DNA of 64,000 nucleotides, taken from the NCBI GenBank assembly GCA_959347315.1, contig OY365813.1, positions 13,095,891-13,159,890 of the forward strand. Direction: 5' to 3'. Position numbers and translations under genes: made by a program. Position 1 is the stretch's first letter. Each line of letters opens with the position of its first letter. The stretch is from Bimastos eiseni (taxonomy: Eukaryota > Annelida > Clitellata > Crassiclitellata > Lumbricidae). This document shows positions 52,836-62,289 of this stretch, piece after piece. Under the pieces are notes generated by a model. That model saw only the letters and a program-made list of their open reading frames with translations. It did not search any database and was not told where the DNA came from.

Positions 52836-53052
52836 GTGTGCTGAAATCGATTTCAAAAATATCATATTATGGGAAATATAAGCTATAGAGTTAAAAAATC
52901 ATCATAGTTTAATCGAATTATCACAAAATGACATTATTTTAATCTTTATTGTGAAAGATTCAAATGTCCATATCGCTATTATTATTCTTTCATCGAGTGA
53001 AGATATCTAGGCCTATGCAGAATTGTGATGCTTATAGGCCCATACACCAGCT
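52836..53052 (+). repeat. PB repeat, copy E (diverged)
   Basis: AAAAATCATCATAGTTTAAT, TCTTTCATCGAGTGAAGATA, GATGCTTATAGGCCCATACA and CAGCTGGGGAGAAAGTC match PB words in order without the full palindrome. Confidence 0.6.
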
Positions 53053-53129
53053 GGGGAGAAAGTCACAGTCTGTTATAGTAGCGCTATATTAATTGCTCGA
53101 CATCAATTTGTTACAGCGCTGCTATATTT

Positions 53130-53490
53130 CAGCGGATGAATGTATCTATGCAAACACGTGATACTCACAGTTCCCGGCTGATGGTAGGCTAGAACCACGT
53201 GGCAGTTTCCTTCCTTTTTTCTTCACTCGTGCGGAGGAGAACGGATCACAGTCTTACAATCCATTCACGCCATGCTTTGAGTTCATCTGACATCTTTCAC
53301 GTCTTTAACAAAATCAACTTAAACTATTAAATAGTAATATACTGTCTGTGCTAGAATCCGCAGAGGCAGTGGCTTTACTCAAAACATTGAGACTCCACAG
53401 GTTGTTGATACAGCCTATAAATAGCCTACTACGAATGGCCACCTGCTTGGAATCATTGAAGCGTGTCCATCCCTACATTAGCTGCTAAAT
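53130..53490 (+). repeat. Duplicated module P, copy 1 (empty site)
   Basis: ATGCAAACACGTGATACTCA, CAGTTCCCGGCTGATGGTAG, CAATCCATTCAC, GCAGAGGCAGTGGCTTTACT, CTACTACGAATGGCCACC and TTGGAATCATTGAAGCGTGT occur in the same order at 58990-59342 and 61040-61085, where a 1.7-kb insertion splits the module after CTACGAA. No protein reading is shared. Confidence 0.85.
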
Positions 53491-53589
53491 TATATTGCGC
53501 AGCTGCTTCCGCGGGAAATTTGACTGGAATCAAACTGTCTGGCATAATACTTTCCCATGTTTTCATTCGTGAAATGTAGGCCCCTACTG

Positions 53590-54130
53590 CTGCATGTATG
53601 TTTGCATATGTTTGCATGCCTGCACTTTAGTATCTATTTATGTGTGTGATCCCAATTTAGTTCAGATAGACTATCATCTTATTTTACTCGAATCACTGCA
53701 AAGTTCTAAAATTTTAATCTTGCTATTGAAGGAATAAAATGTCTGTTTTTATATATTTCTTTCATCGAAATGATCGAATGAAAACATTTTCTGCAGACAG
53801 AGGCGTCGTCTTTTAGTGAAAGGCACTGGAGCAACAGGCCAAGGATAATATCGTGCAACAGCCAACAGTGCCTCTCCATGCACAATCATTCGTAAATGTA
53901 ATGTACTGTAAATCCTCGAAAATTTGTCAGCGCCCACAAAAGCCAAGTCAGGGAGACCAGCTTATTCACCGGCGCTAAAGACAAGCACTCAACAACCCCG
54001 AGCATTACTTAAAAAGAAAGGAAGAGAACAAGATTGAGGAAAGGGAAGATGACAGCAAAATGGAAAAGGCGGAGGAAGCGAGAAAAGTAGTGTTACTGAG
54101 GGCATATGGTATAAAAGAAGGGTGAAGAAT
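53590..54130. other. Stretch with PB-like fragments, no recognised gene
   Basis: 53690-53800 contains TTTCTTTCATCGAAATGATC and TTTTCTGCAGACAG, weakly PB-like. The rest is purine-rich. No gene supported. Confidence 0.4.
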
Positions 54131-54139
54131 TGGCTCAAT

Positions 54140-54360
54140 TCGATTGGCCAGGTGACGCCATACAAACGATGTTTCTTTATTAAACGTATACCAATTAGTT
54201 CATTTTGATTCGCTAGCTGTCGCCATTTATGCGGTGTTTACTTGACGTGTTAAATTTAGTTCAACTCGATTCGCTAGATGGCGACATTTATGCGGTGTTT
54301 GTTTAACGTGTTAAAATGAGTTCATCTCTATTCGCTATGTGGCGCCATATGGATAAGGCA
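54140..54360 (-). repeat. 61-bp GGCGCC units, inverted set (about three)
   Basis: ATTCGCTAGNTGGCGNCATT and TATGCGGTGTTTNNTTNACG alternate at about 63-bp spacing. They are the reverse complement of the units at 55180-55290 (CACCGTATATATGGCGCCAT, TAGCGAATAGAGATGA). Confidence 0.85.
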
Positions 54361-54429
54361 ACTGGTCGAAAGTGAGGATGAGGTCTGCCCTCACCCTCCT
54401 ATTCCCCCATTTGCCCTCTTCCTACCTTT

Positions 54430-55180
54430 CCTCCAAATGTAATAGCAATAACATCAAGCGTAGCAGCAATCGTAACAGCAATAACAGCAACCGCAACAGC
54501 AATCATAACCGCAAACTGAAGAACAATTATAAGCAGCAACCGTAATACCAGTAACAGTAACTGTAACTGCAATCGAAACAGCAACCGTAATAGCAATCGG
54601 AACAGCAGCTTAAACTGTGAAATACTGTATGTGCCTATCTAGATGCCGAAGACGCAATGGCGTAACTCTAAACATTGAGACAGCAAACCTAACAGCAATC
54701 TTAACAGCAATAACAACAAAAGTAACAGCAATGGTAACAGCAAACATAACAGCAATCGTAACAGTAATAGCCGTAACAATAGCAGCAATCGTAACAACAA
54801 TGACACCATACGTAACCGCAACAACAGCAACCGTAACACAGCGATCGTAACATAAATAACAGCAAGCGTAACAGAAATCGTAGCAGAAATAACAGCAAAC
54901 GTAGCAGCAATCGTAACATCAGCAACAGCAACCGTAAAAGCAAAAATAACAAACATAACAGCAATGGTGATAGCAATGACAGCAATCGTAAGATCAATAA
55001 CAACAAACGATTACGATTGCTGTTATTGCAATAACAGCATTCGCAACTGCAATCGCATCACCAATAACAGCAACCGTAACAGCAACCGTGACGGCAATAA
55101 CAGCACCGTAATGGCAGTAGTAACATAACAGCGATAACAGCTACTGTAACAGGAATCATAGCAGTAATCGTAACCGCAAT
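54430..55180 (+). repeat. AACAGCAATCGT-type array, block 1
   Basis: Degenerate 6/12/15-bp repeats of AACAGCAATCGT, AATAACAGC and AAACGTAAC. Their period is a multiple of 3, so several frames on both strands stay open. A fragment of module P (GCAATGGCGTAACTCTAAAC) is embedded at 54622-54680. Confidence 0.9.
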
Positions 55181-55292
55181 AAACACCGTATATATGGCGC
55201 CATCTAGCGAATAGAGATGAGCTAAATTTAATGCGTTAAATAAATACCGTATATATGGCGCCACGAAGCGATCCGAAATGAACTAATTAGAA
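55180..55292 (+). repeat. 61-bp GGCGCC units, two direct copies
   Basis: CACCGTATATATGGCGCC occurs at 55184 and, as TACCGTATATATGGCGCC, 61 bp later, each followed by AGCGAnnnGARATGAnCTAA. Confidence 0.9.
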
Positions 55293-55379
55293 AATGTACG
55301 GGTTGCGTTGAAAACCGAACGTTTTCTGTGTACATGTATGTATTTGGGGCTGTGCGGTATATCCGACCACACGACACCG

Positions 55380-56268
55380 CTTGCAAGCGTAATGGCAAAC
55401 GTAATAGCAATCGTAACATCAATCGTAGCAGTCATAGCAGCAGCTGCAACAGCAGTCGTAACTGCAATCGTAACAACAATCGTAACAGCAATCGTAACAG
55501 CCATAAAAACAACCGTAACAGCAACAATGGCAACCGTAACAGCAGTAGCAGCAGCCTGAACAGCAATCGTGACAGCAATCGCAACAGCAATAAAAACAAC
55601 CGTAACAGCAATAACAACATACGTAAGAGCAATCGTAACAGTAATAACAGCAAACATAACAGCAATAGTAACTTAAATAACAGCAATCGTAACAGCAATC
55701 GTAACAGCAATCGTAACAGCAATAATAACAAACGTAACTGAAATAATAACAATCGTAACAGCAACCGTAACAGCATAACAGGAAACGCAACGGCAATAGC
55801 AGTATTCGTAACCGTAGCCGTAATAGCAAAAACAGAAAACTTCACAGCAATCGTAACAACAATAATAGCAACCGTAACCGCTATCGTACTAGCAGTAGCA
55901 GCAACCGCAGCCATAGTAACATCAATAACAGCAATCGTAACAGCAATAAAAGAAAATTTAATAGCAATCGTAACAACAAACGTGACGGCAATAACAGATT
56001 TCGTAACCGCAATCGTAATAGCAAAAACAGAAAACTTAACAGCAACCGTAACAGGAATCGTGCCATCAATAACAACATCGGAAGCAACAATAATAGCAAG
56101 TGAGACAGCTATTGTAACAGCAGCAGCAGTAACCGCAACAGCAATCGTAACAGCAATCGTAACAGCAATAACAGCAAACGTAAAAGCAATCGTAACAGTC
56201 ATAATAGCATTCGTAATTGCAATAACAGCAAACGTAACAGCAATCGTGATAGCAATCGTAAGAGCGAA
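55380..56268 (+). repeat. AACAGCAATCGT-type array, block 2
   Basis: Same family as block 1. The minus strand carries a 286-codon open frame of TIAVTIAV-like hydrophobic sequence and Leu-rich frames; the plus strand carries NSNRNSNR. All follow from the period-3 repeat, so no protein is called. Confidence 0.92.
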
Positions 56269-56388
56269 AACACCGTGTGTATATGGCACCACCTAGCGAA
56301 TAAATGTAAACTAATCTTAATACGTTTAATAAACACCGTATACATGGCGCCACCCAACGAATAGAGATGAACTAACTTTTATACGTTT
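56268..56388 (+). repeat. 61-bp GGCGCC units, two direct copies
   Basis: CACCGTGTGTATATGGCACC and CACCGTATACATGGCGCCAC, each followed by AACGAATA or AGCGAATA and a GATGAACTAA-like end. Confidence 0.88.
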
Positions 56389-56600
56389 CAACATCCACGA
56401 CTTCGTAGCCCTCGCCTTGGAATCCGGCGGCGCTTGGAGCAGTGAGGAACTGCAGTTCATTTCAGTTGGGTAGTCGAACGAGTGCTGCAACCCACGATCC
56501 AATGGAGACGTCATTTCTGTTCCAACGTATCTCGGTTGTTCTTCAGCGTTTGGAACGCCGCCTGCCTCTCCGAGACATTGCCACCATTCACTTAGCTCGC
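56389..56600 (+). pseudogene. LINE RT C-terminal fragment, frameshifted
   Basis: Plus frames read HDFVALALESGGAWSSEEL, then after a shift ETSFLFQRISVVLQRLERRL. This matches the C-terminal end of some LINE proteins (F-x-P-[FL]-A-x-E-[ST]-x-G-A-W, then F-L-x-Q-R-[IL]-S-[VI]-x-[LV]-Q-R). Only ~65 residues survive, with one or two frameshifts. Confidence 0.5.
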
Positions 56601-56654
56601 CAACATGGGCGATAACAGCATAATGTGATACATATATGTATAACAATAATAACT

Positions 56655-56656
56655 AA

Positions 56657-56706
<50 letters not shown>

Positions 56707-56785
56707 TAATAATAATAAAGTCATTATCATTACTATTATTTGTATTATTGTTATTATTATTACTATTATTATTATAGTTATTGCT
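56655..56785. repeat. AAT/ATT microsatellite
   Basis: (AAT)n on plus switching to (ATT)n around 56735, forming an imperfect inverted structure. Confidence 0.9.
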
Positions 56786-56789
56786 TCCT

Positions 56790-57535
56790 CTGCATGGTCA
56801 GGCTTTGCTAATGCTGGCCAGAGAATGCGTCTTAGCGCAATTGTAAGGAAACTAATACGGCTTAAGTTTCTACCTTTTGACCAGACGACTTTTGATGACC
56901 TCTGTGGTCGTGCAGATTCCTTTCTTTTCTCTTCTGTGCTACACAATCCTTACCATGTTCTAAGTTGTCTTTGCCACCTTTAAAGATTGTCACCTATTCA
57001 CTCCGTCCTCGATGGCATAATCGAGAGATCCCGCGCGCTGACGCACTAACTCGATGTGGTTTTATCACCCGAATGCTATACAATTGAATCTATTCCTATT
57101 GTGAGTGTAACTAGGCCTAGTATTACTTGATTTCTACTTACTTATTTATGTTTTTGTTGTTGTGTAATTGCTAGTATGATTATTTTATGAGCGTACTGTG
57201 TACATTATTTTTACTATAACTACTTTGGCGCCACCTTGCCAATCGAAATGAACTACTTTTCACCCTTCTCTTCCTCCATAATTATGTCTCATCCTCCTTT
57301 CCTCTATTTTACTTTCTTCCTCTCCTTGCTCCATATTGCCCTCATCCTTCCTTTCCTGTACATGCTCTCCTACTCCCTTTCTCCATTTTCCCCATGCCAT
57401 CCCTAACCTACATATGCTCGGTATCCTCCATTAGAAGAACGAAGACGAAACAAGTTGGGGTATAAATCTTTAACTCCGTCTATGCTCACACTCTGGCAGT
57501 GCCAGTCCAATGCCTGGATGAAAGAGGAGGGCGAC
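56790..57535. other. Stretch without recognised gene
   Basis: One 61-bp unit piece at 57228-57262 (TTTGGCGCCACCTTGCCAAT) followed by pyrimidine-rich text. No exon recognised. Confidence 0.4.
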
Positions 57536-57539
57536 GCTA

Positions 57540-57685
57540 AATGAACTAATTATTCGTATTAAATAATCGCCGTATGAATTGCGCCACCTTGCGAATGGAC
57601 GTGAACTAATTATATCGTGTTTAATAGACATCGTTTATTACGGTATATATGACGCCACCCAGATTTTCGAAATGAACTCATATTA
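57540..57685 (+). repeat. 61-bp GGCGCC units, two diverged copies
   Basis: GCCGTATGAATTGCGCCACC and ACGGTATATATGACGCCACC, with AATGGACGTGAACTAATTAT between. Confidence 0.8.
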
Positions 57686-57708
57686 AGGAATGGGAGGTTG
57701 AGGGCAGC

Positions 57709-57925
57709 ACCTCACCCTCACTTCCTCCATTTACTCTCTTCCTCTCTTTCATTCTTTTTGCCCTCACCCTCGCTTCCTCCATTTACTCTCTTCCTCTCTT
57801 TCATTCTTTTTGCCCTCACCCTCACTTCCTCCATTTACTCTCTTCCTCTCTTTCATTCTTTTTGCCCTCACCCTCACTTCCTCCATTTACTCTCTTCCTC
57901 TCTTTCCTTCATTTTGCCCTCACTC
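57709..57925 (+). repeat. 52-bp pyrimidine minisatellite, four units
   Basis: Unit CCCTCACCCTCACTTCCTCC ATTTACTCTC TTCCTCTCTT TCATTCTTTT TG, nearly identical between copies. Single related stretches lie beside the 61-bp units at 54388 and 57265, so the two motifs travel together. Confidence 0.93.
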
Positions 57926-58044
57926 TCCCTTCCTTCCCTTCATTTGCAATCCCATTCACCCTTCCAAAATCGCTCCATTCTTGTGAAGGTTAGTTAGTTG
58001 GGATTTCTCGGGTGAAAAGTCTACTTCCTAAAAATCTAATTAGT

Positions 58045-58125
58045 TATTTCAAGTTTTCGAATGAGCCTATAAGAACCACAGATCTACTCAGATATATTCA
58101 TTTGATGAAAGAATAACACCCACAG
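58045..58125 (+). repeat. PB repeat 3' fragment
   Basis: GAGCCTATAAGAACCACAGA TCTACTCAGA then TTTGATGAAAGAATAAC, the closing part of a PB unit. Confidence 0.65.
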
Positions 58126-58520
58126 ATCAATCCACCAATCGATCAACCCACCCGCCGATCAACACATCCACCAATCAACCTACCCTACGGTCAACCCGCC
58201 CTCAGATTAACCCACTCACCGATCAATCCACTCACAAATCAACCCACCCACAGATTCACCCATCGATCAAACCACCCACCCACCGATCAACCCACCCACC
58301 GATCAACCCACCCACCGATCAACCCACCCACCGATCAACCCACCCACCGATCAACTCACTCATGGATTAACCCGCCCACCAATCAACCCATCCACTGATC
58401 AACCACCAATCAACCCACCCGCGGATCAATCCACCCACCGATCCATCAACTGATCAACCCACCAATCTATGAACTCAGTCACGAATCCACTCACTCGCCG
58501 ATCCATCGATAGATCAGCCC
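58126..58520 (+). repeat. 16-bp minisatellite (GATCAACCCACCCACC)
   Basis: Perfect copies at 58275-58350, degenerate versions on both sides. Confidence 0.93.
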
Positions 58521-58529
58521 AATAGATTA

Positions 58530-58650
58530 TTGTTTTCTTGAAAATCTAGAAATTTTAAGGTGTTTGAGAATCGATTTCAGTTTATTATGGTAAAGGAGCT
58601 GTATATGTGCCCGATTTAGGTCAAATATCATCATATTTTATTCGAATTAA
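58530..58650 (+). repeat. PB repeat 5' fragment
   Basis: CTTGAAAATCTAGAAATTTT AAGG, CAGTTTATTATGGTAAAGGA, GGTCAAATATCATCATATTT, the opening part of a PB unit. Confidence 0.7.
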
Positions 58651-58989
58651 CGCAAATCCTAAACATCTGATCCGTGCGTCTGGCATAATTAAAGGACGAC
58701 AGTGAGACAGGGAATGAGAGGCAGAAAGACTGGATGAAGACGAAGGAGTTGAGAGCACAGTCATTAGGAAGATTATGCTTCATAGGCTGGCGGTAGGAAA
58801 TGGTCCAAACAGAGGCGTGAAAGAAGATGACACCAGGATAAACGAAGAGGGTTAAGAGCATATGACACAGGTGATGGACGTAAGAAAGGCGAGACATGAA
58901 TGTATAAAGATAGCACTCGTTAGAGAGGCCGCTTAGGCCGGTGAGAGTAAAATGGCAAGAACAGTGGCTTTTGTGTGACCTGAGAAATT

Positions 58990-59342
58990 TTCAAAGATTT
59001 ACATCATATTACATTTACTCGAATGAAGATATCTATGCAGTGATTAACATATCTATGCAGACACGTGATACTCACAATTCCCGGATGATGGTGGTAGGCG
59101 AGAGTCACGAGGGAAGTTCCTTTCAGTTTATGGTTATAATCATGCGTAGAGCAGATCAAATTCTCGCAATCCATTCACATCATCCATGGAGCCCATCTGT
59201 AACCTTTCATGTCTTTTTTAAGATCAGATGAAACAATTAAACACTGTCTAGGTTAGAGTTTGCAGAGGCAGTGACGTACCGTAACTAAAAGCTTCGAGAC
59301 GCCACAGGCTGTTTGAACGGCCTACGTATACTACGAAAGAAC
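58990..59342 (+). repeat. Duplicated module P, copy 2, left part
   Basis: ATGCAGACACGTGATACTCA, CAATTCCCGGATGATGGTGG, CAATCCATTCAC, GCAGAGGCAGTGACGTACC and CTACGAAAGAAC correspond step by step to 53150-53430. Interrupted at 59343 by the 1.7-kb insertion and continued at 61040-61085. Confidence 0.85.
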
Positions 59343-59994
59343 CAAGGCTGTTAACAATACTGGAAAAAACTATTGCGATACCAATACCAATACTTCATCA
59401 AAAAAAGTATTGCAATACCAATACCAATACTTTTTGGCGAACAAGTTTCCGGTTTATTCACACATAACATGTACTAAAGAAAAGAAGTATAATTACACTA
59501 TTATTTTTACATACGAAAAATCGGTAGCTTAGAATTACAATAATATTTTCACATGTCAAAGATCTGTATAATTACAATAATATTTGTTACATGAAAAATC
59601 AGAATAACTACAATTATTAGCAAAATTATAAGACTCCTTATATTCTGTGACGAACTCCCACCTTGACATAGATTTCCGGGGTCTAACCGGAAATCTTGGG
59701 TCGACTGCAGGCAGAGGTCCATACGCCAGGAGGCCGATGGCATCTGCGCCCCATGGTCAAGAGGATACTCATGGCTAGTGAGTCCAGGTTCTAGCCTAGG
59801 GAGTTTTTGCCCCTGCCCTGCATGATTTTCAGGTGGCCCAATAGGGGAAGCACCCCGGCTGGAGCGGGGTCACATTTGATAAGACCTTTTTCTATATTTA
59901 AGTACAAAATAACTACAAATGCAACGATTTCATAACATTAGTGTATCTCTTTGAAATGACCAAACACAATGATTCAATCTCAGCAATGTCACAC

Positions 59995-60225
59995 AATTCT
60001 AACTATACTTTAATAAGAATCAAAGAGCTTATACGCGGCCACTTCAAACGACTCAGGCGATCGCCTACCTCAGGCCAAACAAAGTGGACGTCTGCTAAAA
60101 TGTCAGAGTTCTAGCTATAACTTATAGTGAGAGCCAAAAACCTACATACGGCCAATTCAAACGACTCTGAGGCGATCGTCTACCTCAGGCTAAACAAAGT
60201 GGACCGTCTGCTAAAATGTCTTACT
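59995..60225 (+). repeat. ~112-bp tandem duplication inside the hAT-like element
   Basis: CTAACTATACTTTAATAAGA...ACGCGGCCACTTCAAACGAC and CTAGCTATAACTTATAGTGA...TACGGCCAATTCAAACGAC, both followed by GATCGYCTACCTCAGGC and AAACAAAGTGGAC. Confidence 0.85.
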
Positions 60226-60324
60226 ATACTCTATAAGATTAAGCTAACTCTGCTACTCTAGACTGTATTACCGTGTCTCACCTCTCTTTCTGGCACCGGC
60301 CGCGCTTCTTCTATCTCTCGTCCG

Positions 60325-60385
60325 TTGCTGCTCTCTCTGTCTCTCTCTGCTCCGATCGGAGCAGAGAGAGAGAGAGAGAGAGCAC
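60325..60385. repeat. CT/GA hairpin
   Basis: CTCTCTGTCTCTCTCTGCTC CGATCG GAGCAGAGAGAGAGAGAGAG: an inverted repeat centred on CGATCG. Confidence 0.85.
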
Positions 60386-61039
60386 CATCGTCTTCCTCAG
60401 CCAACCACTGAATGTGAAATCTCTCTGTCGTCTGTCTGTCTGTCTGTCTCTGTCTCTCTCTCTTTCACATCCCTCACCTGTTTTTCTCCTTTCTCTCTAA
60501 GCCTCTGGTCCAGTGGTCAGCCAGCCAGGCAGTCCCATCTGGTCAGTCAGCCGGCCACTGGCTGTTCTCCTTAGCCGACCAGTCGGTCCTCATTCCTTAC
60601 TCTGGACAAGCCTAGACCCCACCCCTCTAGCAACCGGTTTAAACTAGTTCTACCCTAGCAGTACGCATATACGAAATCTAACAGGCATGAAATTATACAG
60701 GTATATGCCTGCACTGCAGTTCTGTGAGGAACCAATTTCCTCACAACTCACACAATATATCGTAGATTGCAACAAGAGATAATTTTCTGAGTGCGATGAT
60801 TTATTGCTCACCATTTCTTGATCCCAAAGATTTCAAGTGGAAGAGAGATATTTAAATAAATTATTACGGTGAGAAAAAAGTATTGGTATCGTGTATCGAT
60901 GACTGGCTAAGAAAAAAAGGATCGCGATACACACGCGATACCTACTCAAAAAAAACTATGGCGATACACGCTGCGATACTGCTAAAAGATCGCCAATACC
61001 AAAGTATCGCGATACTCTATCGCAATATTAACAGCCCTG

Positions 61040-61085
61040 CGAAGGACCGTCTGTTTGGAATCATTGAAGCGTGTCCATTCTGCAT
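61040..61085 (+). repeat. Duplicated module P, copy 2, right part
   Basis: CGAAGGACCGTCTGTTTGGA ATCATTGAAGCGTGTCCATT matches the 53440-53475 text (CTTGGAATCATTGAAGCGTG). Confidence 0.85.
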
Positions 61086-61218
61086 TACGAGTTAGATGGG
61101 CGAAATTGCAGTTTGGGGGGTATTTCTCTACAACATATATTTAGTATCTTTTTTCAAAGTGCGAGGATTATTCATAGCGACGCGTACTCTCTCAGACGCT
61201 CTTACCTATTGCATTGCG

Positions 61219-61405
61219 AGGTCAGTTTAGGCATTGTGAGGGTTGTTTAGGGTTAGTGCTAGAGTTCAGTTTAGGCATTGTGAGGGCCGTTTAGGGTTAG
61301 TGCTGGGGTTCAGCTTAGGCATTGTGAAGGTTGTTTAGGGTTAGTGCTAGGGTTCAGTTTAGGCATTGTGAGGGTCGTTTAGGGTTAGTGCTAGACCCTA
61401 GGGTT
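61219..61405 (+). repeat. 44-bp minisatellite containing TTAGGG, four units
   Basis: Unit CAGTTTAGGCATTGTGAGGG TTGTTTAGGGTTAGTGCTAG GGTT, ending in CCCTAGGGTTAGGGTCG. The GTTTAGGGTTAG core resembles the TTAGGG telomere repeat, but there is no (TTAGGG)n run. Confidence 0.9.
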
Positions 61406-61539
61406 AGGGTCGTTTATAGACATTATACGAAGCTTACTTACTCCTTTGTGTCCCTTCATGTCTATGAAGGAAAATAAGCCATGGTAACTTCTGTGCATAT
61501 ATAGTCTATGCTGTCGTTTATGCCGGCAATATGCATCTG

Positions 61540-62075
61540 TTATGCACTGTAGAAAAAAATACCCCCAAACAGCAATTTCGCCGTCAGATGCTCCTCAATC
61601 GTATACTCCATCCGCTGCATTGCTTCCTGATGAATTCAGAATAAAATTAAAGTTGACTTGTTTGACATACAAAGCCCTCAGCAACAGCACCCTCCTTGCC
61701 TTCAGTCAATACGAAGTCTCCTTATACAACCCTCCTCGTTGCCTGCGATAATCAAGTACAGGTCTTTTAGCGAAGTCACGATGCAGAAAGTTAAAGGCTT
61801 TCATATATTCTACGCCTCTGCTCCCAAGGAATGTCGGTTCGATAGGTGGGGCTTCTTTGTAAAACACCGACTGGGCTTGGTCTTCGCTATATTTCAGTTT
61901 TGAAGCCTTTGACTTGTGTTCCAACTCCGGCACTGTTTGCTCTCTGACATGTCTAGCTCTTTCTATAAACTTCCAAAGACTTTCCTCTTTATTCTGGGCC
62001 TCAGTCAGGTGAGCATCCCAATAGAGGAAATAGTCATCTTGAAGAGGCGTTGTATAAATTACTTAGACAGACAGA
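61540..62075 (+). pseudogene. CR1/L2-like LINE C-terminal fragment plus tail
   Basis: The frame reads LLPDEFRIKLKLTCLTYKAL, then SQYEVSLYNPPRCLR, the LHWLPxxxRIxxKxxxLTYKAL block; a shifted frame continues through an AxSxFNxLP-like zone and ends SSSFYKLPKTFLFI before GAAGAGGCGTTGTATAAATT, the usual tail. Several stops and shifts; inactive. Confidence 0.6.
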
Positions 62076-62084
62076 CAAATAGTC

Positions 62085-62285
62085 GGATAGAATGGAATAG
62101 ACTGCCACCTTCTTTTCATAGCTCAAATTCACTTCCTTCTTTCAAAATTGGCTCAAAGCTAACTATTTATTCTTGGCTTTCAACGAATTGGAAATACAAG
62201 AGCAACTTCTTCTGGCAGCTGGCTAACTATCTGTTTTTCTCATTCACTTTCGGTTTGATCTTGAGCATGTTACGAATTCACTAAA
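62085..62285 (+). pseudogene. Second LINE C-terminal fragment
   Basis: The frame reads RIEWNRLPPSFHSSNSLPSF, then KIGSKLTIYSWLS: the W-N-x-L-P-x-x-[FL] and S-x-x-x-F-K block found at LINE RT C-termini. Directly downstream of the previous tail, so two elements are juxtaposed. NELPASLQPPTKASLTTFNS near 62540 may be a third, weaker, relic. Confidence 0.5.
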
Positions 62286-62289
62286 TAAA

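Larger units (their letters stand above)
59343..61039. mobile_element. hAT-like element, 1.7 kb, inserted in module P
   Basis: The left end CAAGGCTGTTAACAATACTG and the reverse complement of the right end CAGGGCTGTTAATATTGCGA form the TIR. Subterminal sequence at both ends is rich in GCAATACCAATAC and GATCGCGATAC words. Flanks CGAAAGAAC and CGAAGGAC look like a decayed 8-bp target duplication. The paralogous module at 53425-53440 has the uninterrupted CTACGAATGGCC, confirming insertion. The interior holds a ~112-bp tandem duplication (59995-60225) and CT/GA hairpin text at 60325-60385, but no transposase. Confidence 0.8.

Noticed and set aside
61219..61405. Telomere end
   Set aside because: Only scattered TTAGGG inside a 44-bp minisatellite, with LINE DNA continuing on the far side.
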